Assembly (NCBI GenBank): GCA_002894685.1
Contig: NCRC01000031.1
Coordinates: 1 to 37,275, forward strand
Length of the DNA: 37,275 nucleotides
Origin: Salinivenus lutea
GTDB taxonomy: Bacteria > Bacteroidota > Rhodothermia > Rhodothermales > Salinibacteraceae
Direction: 5' to 3'
Shown: piece by piece, positions 1-8,609 of the stretch
Position numbering within the stretch: the first letter of the stretch is position 1
How the letters are laid out: each line of letters opens with the position of its first letter
The notes under the pieces: generated by a model
The model's input: only the letters and a program-made list of their open reading frames with translations
Databases searched by the model: none
Told to the model about the DNA's origin: nothing
Translations under genes and position numbers: made by a program

Positions 1-16
1 AGCCCCCGCCCCTCAC

Positions 17-1105
17 ATGACGACCAACAAGAACGCCCCGCTCGCCTCGAATCCGACCCACACCGATATGGATATGTCTCCGGACTCCGCTTCGGGGTCC
101 TCGTTCAGCTCGTCCCACCGCCTGGTCGTGTTGGGTGGGGGGGAAGCTGGACTGGCCGTTCTGCACGCCCTGAACGACCAGTCGTTTGCCTCGGACATCG
201 CCCTCATCGAGCCCTCTTCGTACCACTACAACCAGCGGGCCTGGATGGAGGTCGGCACGCAAGGGACGCAAAAAGAGCGCACACGCTCCGACTTGCGCCC
301 CCGGATCCCCCCCAATGTCCACTGGATTCAGGACCGCGTAGCACGCATTGCCCCGGACGACCGCCGGTTGACAGTAGAAAGCGGCCAAGACATCAGCTAC
401 GAGTACCTCGTCATCGCCCTGGGGACGACTGTGCTGTGGGATCGCATCCGGGGGCTTGAGGACAACCTGGGGGCCTCCGGAATTTGTAGCGTCTACGGCT
501 ACGAGCAGTCGGAGCGGACGTGGGAAATGATCCGCGACTTTCCCGGCGGGCGGGCGTTCTTTACCGCCCCTTCGAGCCCCCACAAGGGCGGAACCGCGCC
601 GCTCCAAATCCTCCGCGAGGCCGAGTCCCTCTGGCGCAAAACGGGTGTGCGGGAACACACGGACCTCTTCTTCACCATCGGCCCGACGGAACCGGACGGC
701 GAGCCGGAGTACGCAAAACTCCTCAACGAGTCTCCCTCCGAGGACCTCCACGTCTTCGACGGATATGAGCTGACCGAGGTGCGTCCCGACGCCCAGGAGG
801 CGGTCTTTTCCGTTCGGAAGGGCCAGTCGAGCAGCCAGGACGTGCTTCGGTACGACCTCATTCATGTGGTCCCGCCCATGCGTCCCCCCGCCCTCCTCGA
901 AGAGAGTGGGCTTGCCCATCCAAGTGGGCCGATGAAGGGCTATTTGGAGGTTGATCCGGCCTCCCTGCGCCACAAGCGGTTCCCGACCGTGTTCGGCGTC
1001 GGGGATGCCGTCGGGGTGGAGGAGGTGAAGACCGCCCAGCGGGCCCGCAAACAGGCCAAGAAGGTCGCCCACGTCCTGCGGCGCGCAATGCAGGAAGGGG
1101 CGTGA
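17..1105 (+). CDS. Sulfide:quinone oxidoreductase-like FAD flavoprotein lacking redox cysteines
   Basis: A 362-aa pyridine nucleotide-disulfide oxidoreductase fold. The N-terminal FAD-binding motif is VVLGGGEAGLA (about residues 37-47), after a Ser/Asp-rich leader. The C-terminal FAD motif is FGVGDAVG (about 327-334), followed by KTAQRARKQ. By recall it follows mitochondrial/type II SQR closely: a RTWEMIRDF-like segment, a HVVPPMRPP segment and a final GVGD motif. In that family sulfide oxidation uses two cysteines, in K-C-A-G-A-P and G-I-G-D-C. Here these positions are Gly191 and Ala331. The only cysteine is Cys157. There is no C-terminal hydrophobic tail, so membrane binding is uncertain. 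It is a flavoprotein, but classical SQR activity is doubtful. The ATG at 17 is the first start in the window; the frame is open upstream, so a longer N-terminus cannot be excluded. It converges on the ATPase gene. Confidence 0.8.
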   Translation: MTTNKNAPLASNPTHTDMDMSPDSASGSSFSSSHRLVVLGGGEAGLAVLHALNDQSFASDIALIEPSSYHYNQRAWMEVGTQGTQKERTRSDLRPRIPPNVHWIQDRVARIAPDDRRLTVESGQDISYEYLVIALGTTVLWDRIRGLEDNLGASGICSVYGYEQSERTWEMIRDFPGGRAFFTAPSSPHKGGTAPLQILREAESLWRKTGVREHTDLFFTIGPTEPDGEPEYAKLLNESPSEDLHVFDGYELTEVRPDAQEAVFSVRKGQSSSQDVLRYDLIHVVPPMRPPALLEESGLAHPSGPMKGYLEVDPASLRHKRFPTVFGVGDAVGVEEVKTAQRARKQAKKVAHVLRRAMQEGA

Positions 1106-1192
1106 CCCGTGCGGCCGGCGCCGAAAAGTTGCTGCGGGGCAGAGTCGGCGGCCTCGGCTCTTCCTGAGTGCCTGGTGCCCACCGGGGGCTCC

Positions 1193-3961
1193 CTACTCCC
1201 CGAGTCCCCGCCGGGCCAAGAGCACGAGTTGCCCCACCCCCAGCGGCACGAGGCTCATGATCGCTACAACCCCCCAGGCCTCCAGGGTCGGGGGCTGGAT
1301 CTCGAGCACTCCCGCCACGCCGGGAATATACACGGCCCCGAAGAGGAGCAGCACGCAGAAGCCGACCGCGGCCCACACGTAGCGATTGCGCGTCACCTCA
1401 TTCGAGAGCACGCCGGACGTCGGCTGGCGCATATTAAAGACGTGCCAGAGCTGCCCGAAGGCCAGGGTGAGGAACGAAACGGTAACGGCCGCCTCGGCAT
1501 CCACCCCGAGGCCGTGGGTTGCCCAGAAGAGCGCCCCGAGCACGGCCCCCGCAAACACGACTCCGTACCCGCCGATGCCCATCCAGTGGCGTCGGCTCAA
1601 CACAGGCTCCGACGGATCGCGGGGCGGCTGGCGCATCGTCCCCTCCTCGCCCTCGCCCACGCCGAGGGCCAGGGCGGGAAACACATCGGTCACCAGGTTG
1701 AGGAAGAGGATCTGGAGCGGCAGGATGGGCAGCTGGGTGCCCACGGCGGTGGCCAGCCCCACCACAACCACCTCCCCCACGTTGCACGACATGAGGTAGT
1801 AGACGAACTGGCGGATATTGCGGAAGATGACGCGGCCCTGCCGCACGGCCGCCACGATCGTGGAGAGCGCATCGTCCTGCAGCACCATGTCCGCTGCCTC
1901 GCGCGCCACCTGGGTGCCGCGCTGTCCCATCGCGATGCCAATGTCGGCCTTCTTGAGGGCCGGGGCATCGTTCACGCCGTCGCCCGTCATGGCCACAATG
2001 TGTCCCGCCCGCTGGTGGAGCTCGATCAGGTCCAGCTTCTGCCGGGGCGTGGCGCGGGCAAAGAGGCGCGTGGTGAGGCGCCGATGTCGTTCCTCGTCGC
2101 TCAGCTCCTCGGGGGGCTTCATGTCGCTGCCGTGCACCACCGGCGCGTCGTCGCGGTCCACAAGCCCCACGGCGCGCCCGATGCTCCGCGCCGTCACGGG
2201 CTGATCGCCGGTAATCATGACGACCTCGATGCCGGCCTGCTGGCACTCCTCGATGGCCGCCCGCACGTCGCCACGCGGCGGGTCGTAGAGACCCACAAGT
2301 GCAATCAGGGTCAGCCCTTCGTACGGCGGCGCCTCGGGGTCCTCCGCTGTTTTCTGGGCCAGGGCGAGGATGCGCAGGCCGTCCGCCGCCAGTTCTTCAT
2401 TGCGGGCGTGCCACCGCGCCCGGGACTCCTCGGTTAGCTCCTGGGGGCCGTCGGCGGTGGCCTCGTGCGTGGCGGCGTCCAGGACGGCCTCCGGGGCCCC
2501 CTTTACGGCCACCCGGTAGGGGCCGTCGTCCTGCTCGTGGACCGTCGCCATCATCTTGACGTCCGTGTCGAACGCCTCCTCGTTCACCCGCGGCGAAGTG
2601 CGCTCAATCGCGTCTCGGTCGAGCCCCACCGCGGCCCCGGCCCGCAGCAGCGCCACCTCCATCGGATCGCCCGTCGCTTCGTCGGCCTCCGGGTCGTACG
2701 TCGCACTCGTGCAGAGCATTCCCACTTCCAGGGCGTCGCGGAGACGCGGGTCAGCTTCCAGATCGACCGGCGCCCCGTCCGTCGTCAGGTCGCCGTCGTC
2801 GAGGTCGACCGTCGTGTCGGCCAAGCCCCACCGGTCGACCGTCATCCGGTTTTCGGTGAGGGTGCCCGTCTTGTCCGTACAGATGACCCCCGTAGCGCCG
2901 AGGGTTTCGACGGAGGCGAGCTGGCGCACCAGCGCGTTGCGACTGGCCATGCGGCGCATGCCGCGGGCCAGGGCGATGGTTGCCACGATGGGCAGGCCCT
3001 CCGGGATGGCCGCCACGGCCAGGGCCAGGCCGGTCTCGATCATGAGAACCCACTCCTTCCCTCCGAGCACACCGGTCCCCACGACGGCGACGATGACGAC
3101 CATCGTCACGTAAATGAGCTTGCGCCCGAGGTCGGCCAGGCGGTCCTCCAGGGGCGTGGCCTCGGACTCCGCCGATTCCACGAGCGATGAGATTTCACCA
3201 ATCTCCGTCCGCATCCCCGTCGTAACCACCACCCCGAGCCCGCTGCCCCGCGTCACGGCCGTGCCCTTGTAGAGCATGGAGGTTCGCTCGGCCAGCGGAT
3301 CCTCCGGGGCCACGGGATCCTCGTGCTTGTCGACCGGCACGCTTTCGCCCGTGAGGGCCGACTCGTCGGCCTGCAGCTTTGAGCTTTCCAGAACGCGCAC
3401 ATCGGCCGTGACCACGTCGCCGCCCTCCACCACCACAATGTCGCCGGGCACGAGGTCCTCCGCGGGAACGACCTGCGTCTGTCCGTCGCGCCGCACGCGC
3501 GCCTCCATGTGCCCGAGCTCCCGGAGCGCTTCCATCGACCGCACGGCACGCCACTCCGTGAAAAACCCGATGGCGGTGGTGATGAGGATCACGACCACGA
3601 CCGCCCACCCCTCCAGCACGTCCCCCACCAGAAAGGCCACCAGCGCCGCCGCCACCAGCAAGCCGATGATGAGGCTCTTGAACTGGTCGACGAGAATGCT
3701 CCACACGCTGCGCTGCTCGTGCTTGCGCAGTTCGTTCGGGCCTTCTTCCTCGAGGCGCCGTGCCGCCTCGTCCGCCGAGAGCCCCTGATCGGGCGTGACA
3801 TCGAATGCCTCCGCCGCCTCGGCCCCCGCCCGGGCCCACCACGAAACGTCCGACGAGGACGCATGGGCGGGAGACGCCGGGGCGGCCTCCGTGACATCGT
3901 CCGTCGCGTCTTGCATCGTCGTTGGGTCGAATCCGATAGAAGAGAGCACCGGAGAGGGCAC
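1193..3961 (-). CDS. Cation-transporting P-type ATPase, Ca2+ type (IIA)
   Basis: A 922-aa P-type ATPase of full family length, pumping cations across the cytoplasmic membrane at the cost of ATP. Seen in order: an N-terminal cation-ATPase domain, two membrane segments, the actuator motif LTGESVPVDKHE, the M4 motif IPEGLP, the phosphorylation site CTDKTGTLT (Asp363), the hinge motif TGDGVNDAPALKKADIGIA, and a C-terminal bundle of membrane segments. M5 keeps NVGE and M6 keeps NLVTD, residues that bind Ca2+ in SERCA and PMR1-type pumps, so Ca2+ (or Mn2+) is the likely substrate. This is inferred from motifs; Na+ cannot be excluded in a halophile. The first 45 residues are acidic and poorly conserved. 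The start is the first ATG of the frame that leaves room for a promoter in the 443-bp divergent region shared with purN. Confidence 0.93.
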   Translation of the reverse strand: MPSPVLSSIGFDPTTMQDATDDVTEAAPASPAHASSSDVSWWARAGAEAAEAFDVTPDQGLSADEAARRLEEEGPNELRKHEQRSVWSILVDQFKSLIIGLLVAAALVAFLVGDVLEGWAVVVVILITTAIGFFTEWRAVRSMEALRELGHMEARVRRDGQTQVVPAEDLVPGDIVVVEGGDVVTADVRVLESSKLQADESALTGESVPVDKHEDPVAPEDPLAERTSMLYKGTAVTRGSGLGVVVTTGMRTEIGEISSLVESAESEATPLEDRLADLGRKLIYVTMVVIVAVVGTGVLGGKEWVLMIETGLALAVAAIPEGLPIVATIALARGMRRMASRNALVRQLASVETLGATGVICTDKTGTLTENRMTVDRWGLADTTVDLDDGDLTTDGAPVDLEADPRLRDALEVGMLCTSATYDPEADEATGDPMEVALLRAGAAVGLDRDAIERTSPRVNEEAFDTDVKMMATVHEQDDGPYRVAVKGAPEAVLDAATHEATADGPQELTEESRARWHARNEELAADGLRILALAQKTAEDPEAPPYEGLTLIALVGLYDPPRGDVRAAIEECQQAGIEVVMITGDQPVTARSIGRAVGLVDRDDAPVVHGSDMKPPEELSDEERHRRLTTRLFARATPRQKLDLIELHQRAGHIVAMTGDGVNDAPALKKADIGIAMGQRGTQVAREAADMVLQDDALSTIVAAVRQGRVIFRNIRQFVYYLMSCNVGEVVVVGLATAVGTQLPILPLQILFLNLVTDVFPALALGVGEGEEGTMRQPPRDPSEPVLSRRHWMGIGGYGVVFAGAVLGALFWATHGLGVDAEAAVTVSFLTLAFGQLWHVFNMRQPTSGVLSNEVTRNRYVWAAVGFCVLLLFGAVYIPGVAGVLEIQPPTLEAWGVVAIMSLVPLGVGQLVLLARRGLGE

Positions 3962-4404
3962 TCAGCGAACACCCCACGCACAAAGCACGCCCGATGGATG
4001 GGCCGCCCTCGGAGAACGTGCGTGGAGTTGGGGGCAGCCGGGCGGCCTCCCGATCGCGTAGAATTTTTGCTGTTCCTGGTTCTCTGAGTCCCCTCTTGGG
4101 ACATCAGTCTGGGGGCCGGGCGTTCTTTCCCTCCTGGCACAACCGCCGGAGCCCCTCTCTGCGAATGGCCGCGTTCGCTCCGTTTTCCCGCCCCCGAATG
4201 CCCCGAGCCCGGATGTGAAGAAAGCCCATACCACGAAAAAATTCCACCGGCGACGCCCTGCCCCCGATTCGGAGCCCCTCGACCGGAGGGACTCATAGCC
4301 ATTTTCGGGAGATGATTTCGTCGAACCTCCGTTCGCAATTCCCTCCCGGCTCCTGCACGTTGAACACACCTCGTGGTTGCTTCTTCCCCGCCAGTCCATC
4401 CCGC
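3962..4404. other. 443-bp divergent intergenic region (ATPase / purN)
   Basis: No gene is supported here. It must hold the promoters of both flanking genes, but no clear -33/-7 or -35/-10 pair was found. It contains a hairpin at 4272-4294: a 3-bp outer stem GAG/CTC, one mismatch, a 5-bp inner stem CCCTC/GAGGG and a 5-nt loop, with no T-run. The purN frame stays open back to an ATG at 4312, but the extra 31 residues do not resemble the family and precede the conserved MRLAVFASGGGTN start. No riboswitch consensus was recognised. Confidence 0.5.
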
Positions 4405-5046
4405 ATGCGCCTTGCCGTCTTTGCCTCCGGGGGCGGAACGAACCTGCAGGCCATCCTCGACGCCTGTCGGACGGGCGACCTTCCCGCGGATGTCGTTGCG
4501 TGCATCAGCAACACGTCGGCGGCCGGGGCGCTCGATCGTGCGCAGGCCCACGGGGTGCCCTCAGCGGTCCTTCCGCCCGCTGACTTCGACACCCCCGGCG
4601 CATTCGGCGACGCCCTCCTGGACACGCTCGACCAGCATCGTGTCGACTTCGTTGCCCTGGCCGGCTACATGCTGAAGGTCCCCAAATCCGTGGTCGCCGC
4701 GTACCGCCACCGAATGCTCAACATTCACCCGTCGCTCCTCCCCGCCTTCGGCGGCAAGGGCATGTACGGCCGCCACGTCCACGAGGCCGTGCTGGCGCAC
4801 GGAGCACACTGGAGCGGGGCGACCGTGCACCTGGTCACCGACGAATACGACCAGGGCCCCATCGTCCTCCAGGAACCCGTTCCCGTGTACGCCGACGACA
4901 CCCCCTCGTCCCTCGCGGAGCGCATCCAACCCGTCGAGCACACGCTGTACCCCGAGGCGCTCCGTCTCTTTGCCGAGGACCGGGTCCGGATCGACGGCCG
5001 CACCGTCCGCATCGACGACTACGCCCCCCATCGTTCCTCTCACTGA
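4405..5046 (+). CDS. purN: Phosphoribosylglycinamide formyltransferase (GAR transformylase)
   Basis: A 213-aa enzyme of normal PurN length that transfers a formyl group from 10-formyltetrahydrofolate to GAR in de novo purine synthesis. The N-terminus has the phosphate-binding loop FASGGGTNLQAI. The catalytic block NIHPSLLPAFGGKGMYG contains the Asn and His, and the later segment HLVTDEYDQGPIV carries the Asp. The start at 4405 was chosen because the conserved family N-terminus begins there; the frame is open upstream to 4312. The start has no Shine-Dalgarno sequence, only a C-rich leader. purH follows after 17 bp, so the two are very probably one operon. Confidence 0.95.
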   Translation: MRLAVFASGGGTNLQAILDACRTGDLPADVVACISNTSAAGALDRAQAHGVPSAVLPPADFDTPGAFGDALLDTLDQHRVDFVALAGYMLKVPKSVVAAYRHRMLNIHPSLLPAFGGKGMYGRHVHEAVLAHGAHWSGATVHLVTDEYDQGPIVLQEPVPVYADDTPSSLAERIQPVEHTLYPEALRLFAEDRVRIDGRTVRIDDYAPHRSSH

Positions 5047-5063
5047 TCGCCCGCCCCCGCCCC

Positions 5064-6656
5064 ATGTCCGCCCCCATGCCCGTCCGCCGCGCGCTGGTCT
5101 CCGTCTACGACAAGACGGGGATCGCCGACTTTGCTCGGCGCCTCGTTGCCCTCGACATCGAACTCCTGTCGACGGGCGGCACGGCCGCGGCGCTGCGCGA
5201 CGAGGGCCTTCCGGTCACCGATGTGTCGGACGTGACCGGCGTGCCGGAGGTCCTGTCCGGTCGCGTAAAAACCCTGCACCCCGCCATCCACGCCGGGCTG
5301 CTGGCCCGCCGGTCGGAGCCGGCGGACCGGGCCGCCCTAGAGGAGCACGACTACGCCCCGATCGACCTGGTGGTGTGCAACCTATACCCCTTCGCGTCCG
5401 TCGTGGCCGACCCGGACACCTCGCGCGACGAGGCGATGGACACCGTCGACATTGGCGGCCCCACCATGATCCGCGCCGCGGCCAAAAACCACGCCGCAGT
5501 TGGCGTGGTCACGACCCCGGAGCGGTACGACGCCGTCGCCGATGAGCTAGAAGCCCACGAGGGCATGTTGTCCGCCGCCACCCGGCGCGAGATGGCGACC
5601 GAGGCGTTTGCCCACACGGCGCACTACGACACCGCCATCCACGAGTACCTTTCCTCGGCCGACGCGTCTCCCGATGCGGACGAGGAGACGACGGACGGGT
5701 CGCTCCCCGACCGATTCACCGTCTCCCTCTCCCAATCCGCCTCCCTCCGCTACGGCGAAAACCCGCACCAGGACGGCGCCCTCTACGGCGATTCCAGTCC
5801 GTTTTACGAGCAGCTGCACGGCGCCCCCCTCTCGTACAACAACCTGAACGACCTGAACGCCGCCCTCGCCCTCATCGACGAGTTCCGGGAGGCGCCCCCC
5901 ACCTGCGCCATCCTCAAGCACACGAACCCCTGCGGCGTCGCCACGACCGAGACCCTTGCGAGTGCCTGGACGGAGGCCTTCAAGACCGACCGCCAGTCGC
6001 CCTACGGCGGCATCGTGGTCGTGAACCGTGCGCTGGACCGCCCCACCGCCGAGGCCATCGACGAGATCTTTACCGAGATCGTCATCGCCCCCTCGTTCGA
6101 GTCGGGCGCCCTGGACCTGCTGGAGCAAAATGACCGCCGGCGCCTCATCCGGCAGACGGCCGCGGCCCGCACCGACACCCGCCCCGATGTCCGGAGCGTC
6201 CTCGGGGGCCTCCTTGTCCAGACCCGCGACCCCGTGCTTCCCTCGCTCCCGGAGCTCCGCAGCGAGTGGGAGATCCCAACCGAGCGATCCCCCACCGAGG
6301 CCGAAGCGCGCGACCTCGACTTTGCCTGGCGCGTCGCGAAGCACGTCAAGAGCAATGCCATCGTCTATGCCCGCGACCAGGCCACCCTCGGAATCGGCGC
6401 GGGACAGATGAGCCGCATTGACGCCTCCGAGCTCGCAGTCCGAAAAGCAACGAAATCGGAACTTGATCTGGCGGGCTCCGTGGTAGCGTCGGATGCGTTC
6501 TTCCCGTTCGCCGACGGGCTCGAAGCCGCCGCCACGGAGGGTGCCCGAGCCGCCATCCAGCCCGGCGGGTCGATTCGGGACGACGAAGTGATCGACGCCG
6601 CCGATGCCCACGACATGGCGATGATCCTTACGGGCCGCCGCCATTTTCGTCACTAA
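5064..6656 (+). CDS. purH: Bifunctional AICAR formyltransferase / IMP cyclohydrolase
   Basis: A 530-aa protein catalysing the last two steps of IMP synthesis. Residues 1 to about 150 form the MGS-like IMP cyclohydrolase domain ([50 protein letters not shown]). The rest is the AICAR transformylase domain, with [21 protein letters not shown], the catalytic KHTNPCGVA block, and the C-terminal [11 protein letters not shown] and [12 protein letters not shown] segments. Residues 195-212 form an acidic linker, in keeping with a halophilic proteome. The ATG at 5064 is 17 bp after purN; another ATG lies 12 bp later and either is possible. Length and motif order are complete. Confidence 0.96.
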   Translation: MSAPMPVRRALVSVYDKTGIADFARRLVALDIELLSTGGTAAALRDEGLPVTDVSDVTGVPEVLSGRVKTLHPAIHAGLLARRSEPADRAALEEHDYAPIDLVVCNLYPFASVVADPDTSRDEAMDTVDIGGPTMIRAAAKNHAAVGVVTTPERYDAVADELEAHEGMLSAATRREMATEAFAHTAHYDTAIHEYLSSADASPDADEETTDGSLPDRFTVSLSQSASLRYGENPHQDGALYGDSSPFYEQLHGAPLSYNNLNDLNAALALIDEFREAPPTCAILKHTNPCGVATTETLASAWTEAFKTDRQSPYGGIVVVNRALDRPTAEAIDEIFTEIVIAPSFESGALDLLEQNDRRRLIRQTAAARTDTRPDVRSVLGGLLVQTRDPVLPSLPELRSEWEIPTERSPTEAEARDLDFAWRVAKHVKSNAIVYARDQATLGIGAGQMSRIDASELAVRKATKSELDLAGSVVASDAFFPFADGLEAAATEGARAAIQPGGSIRDDEVIDAADAHDMAMILTGRRHFRH

Positions 6657-6733
6657 CCCCTGGGAACGCCCGCCCCACCGGCCCCGCCTCCCAGTCCGCG
6701 CGTCCCCTCACTTTCCCCAAGTAGCCAGGATAG

Positions 6734-7741
6734 ATGTTTTTCAACTTCTCCCAAGACGTCGCCATCGACCTGGGGACGGCGAACACTCTGGTGTACATTC
6801 GTGGAGAAGGGATTGTCCTCAACGAGCCGAGCATCGTGGCCATCGACAACACCACTCGCGAGGTGCGCGAGCTCGGCTACGAGGCCCTTCAGATGCACGA
6901 GCGCACCCACAAGGACATCGAAACGATCTGGCCGCTCAAGGACGGCGTCATTGCCGACTTCAAGGTGGCGGAGCAGATGATTCAGGGCCTCCTGAAGAAG
7001 GTCAAGAAAAACTGGCTGACCTCCATTCGCAGCATGGTGGTGTGCGTACCGAGCGGCATCACCGAGGTCGAAAAACGCGCCGTGCGGGATTCCGCCGAGC
7101 ACGCCGGGGCCAAGAAAGTCAACCTGGTCGCCGAGCCCATGGCGGCGGCCATCGGCATCGGGCTCGACATCAGCGAGGCGGTTGGCAACATGGTGGTGGA
7201 CATCGGCGGGGGCACCACCGAGATCGCCGTCATCGCCCTCTCGGGCATCGTCATCGACGAGTCGCTTCGCGTCGGGGGCTCCGAGCTCGACAACGCCATC
7301 CGGCAGTACTTCAAGCGCAACCACAACTTGCTGATCGGCTCCCGCACCGCCGAGCGCATCAAGTGCGAGATCGGGAGTGCGCAGGAGCTGGAGACCGAGC
7401 TGGAGCTCTCCGTAAAGGGGCGAGACCTGGTGAGCGGCATCCCGAAGCTCCGCACCGTCTCGTCCGTCAACGTGCGCGAGGCGCTTCACGACAACCTGGA
7501 GCAAATCAGCACCGCGGTGTTGCGGGCCCTGGAACGCACCCCGCCGGAACTGGGGGCCGACGTACTGGAGCGCGGCATCATGATGACGGGCGGCGGGGCC
7601 ATGCTCGAGGGCATCGACCAGATGCTCCGCGAGCGCGTCGAGCTGCCGGTGTATGTAGCCGAGGAGCCCCTGACCGCCGTGGTTCGGGGCACCGGAGAGG
7701 TGCTCGAGAATCTGGAGGACTACGAACGGGTTCTTACCTAG
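6734..7741 (+). CDS. mreB: Rod-shape-determining actin homologue MreB
   Basis: A 335-aa actin-family ATPase that forms membrane-associated filaments directing lateral peptidoglycan synthesis. Seen: phosphate-1 loop DLGTANTLVYIRG (about residues 11-23), the SMVVCVPSGITEVEKRAV region, the phosphate-2 loop VDIGGGTTEIAVI, and the adenosine loop MTGGGAMLEGID. The length matches other MreBs. The start is preceded by AGGA about five bases upstream, one of the few Shine-Dalgarno-like sites in the window. mreC follows after 43 bp in the same direction, so they are probably co-transcribed. purH ends 77 bp upstream with no obvious terminator between. Confidence 0.97.
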   Translation: MFFNFSQDVAIDLGTANTLVYIRGEGIVLNEPSIVAIDNTTREVRELGYEALQMHERTHKDIETIWPLKDGVIADFKVAEQMIQGLLKKVKKNWLTSIRSMVVCVPSGITEVEKRAVRDSAEHAGAKKVNLVAEPMAAAIGIGLDISEAVGNMVVDIGGGTTEIAVIALSGIVIDESLRVGGSELDNAIRQYFKRNHNLLIGSRTAERIKCEIGSAQELETELELSVKGRDLVSGIPKLRTVSSVNVREALHDNLEQISTAVLRALERTPPELGADVLERGIMMTGGGAMLEGIDQMLRERVELPVYVAEEPLTAVVRGTGEVLENLEDYERVLT

Positions 7742-7784
7742 CCCCGGCGGTCGCGTCTATCGCTCGCCATCTTCCCTTCCCGTC

Positions 7785-8609
7785 ATGGACCTGAAGTCGC
7801 CGCTCGTCGATTGGGTCCTGCTGGCCCTGCTCCTGGTGGCGTCCGTCTCCACCATGGCCGCCCAGAACCGGTCGCTCGTGCGGGCCGTGCGGGCCGAAGC
7901 GCTTGAACTCACCGCCCAAGTGGAAAGCGGCTTTGCCTGGATGGGCCGGTACGTGCGGGTTCTGGAGGAGAACGATGAGCTCCGCCGCGAAAACATTGCC
8001 CTCTCCAGCCAGGTCGCCCGCACCCGCTCCATCCGACAACAAAACCGCGAACTGGAGCGGCTTCTCAACCTGCGCGACAGCAGCGCCTCCCCCCTCCGGG
8101 CCGCCCGCATTGTCACCAAGGACATCTTCCGCCGCGAAAACTCCCTCACCCTGGACGTCGGCCGCCGCGACAGCGTCGCCGAGGGCATGCCCGTCATCCA
8201 CGAGAGCGGCATCGTGGGCACGGTGATGCTGGTGAGCGAGGAGTATGCGCGCGTCATGCCGTACCTCAACACCGAATTTCGCGTCTCCGCCACCATTCTG
8301 CCGCTCCAGGCGGAGGGCATTGTGCGATGGGACGGGGAGCGAATGGACCGACTCATCCTGGACCACGTCGTGAAAACCGAGCCGGTCGAGAAGGGACAGG
8401 AGGTCGTGACGAGTGGACACAGCGACGCCTTTCCCCCCGGCCGCACCATCGGCACGATCGACTCGGTACACACCCCGCCCGGCCGGAGCGAGCTCCAGAT
8501 TTTTATTCGCCCCGCCGTGCCCCTCCACGAAATCCGCCACGCCTTCGTGGTCCTCTCCACGCCCAACCCCCGGCGCCAAGCCCTTGAACAGCAGCCCGTG
8601 GGCTCATGA
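7785..8609 (+). CDS. mreC: Rod-shape-determining protein MreC
   Basis: A 274-aa bitopic inner-membrane protein that links MreB filaments to periplasmic wall synthases. One membrane segment (about residues 9-28, VDWVLLALLLVASVSTMAA) is followed by a coiled coil (about 45-90, rich in ELRREN and NRELERLL heptads) and the beta-barrel MreC core, with VGRRDSVAEGMPVIHESGIVG-type segments and the late Val-Thr-Ser-Gly-His turn. The stop codon overlaps the start of dacB in an ATGA arrangement, implying translational coupling. mreD, usually the next gene, is absent here. The start has no Shine-Dalgarno sequence. Confidence 0.93.
   Translation: MDLKSPLVDWVLLALLLVASVSTMAAQNRSLVRAVRAEALELTAQVESGFAWMGRYVRVLEENDELRRENIALSSQVARTRSIRQQNRELERLLNLRDSSASPLRAARIVTKDIFRRENSLTLDVGRRDSVAEGMPVIHESGIVGTVMLVSEEYARVMPYLNTEFRVSATILPLQAEGIVRWDGERMDRLILDHVVKTEPVEKGQEVVTSGHSDAFPPGRTIGTIDSVHTPPGRSELQIFIRPAVPLHEIRHAFVVLSTPNPRRQALEQQPVGS

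Noticed and set aside
1109-2437. 442-codon plus-strand frame across the P-type ATPase
   Set aside because: It is a shadow of the ATPase 3' half; His/Arg-rich with no motif.
4312-4404. N-terminal extension of PurN from ATG 4312
   Set aside because: The 31 extra residues do not resemble PurN, and the conserved family N-terminus starts exactly at 4405.
5547-6653. 368-codon minus-strand frame across purH
   Set aside because: It is antisense to the transformylase domain of purH, repetitive Gly/Val/Arg text, no recognisable fold.
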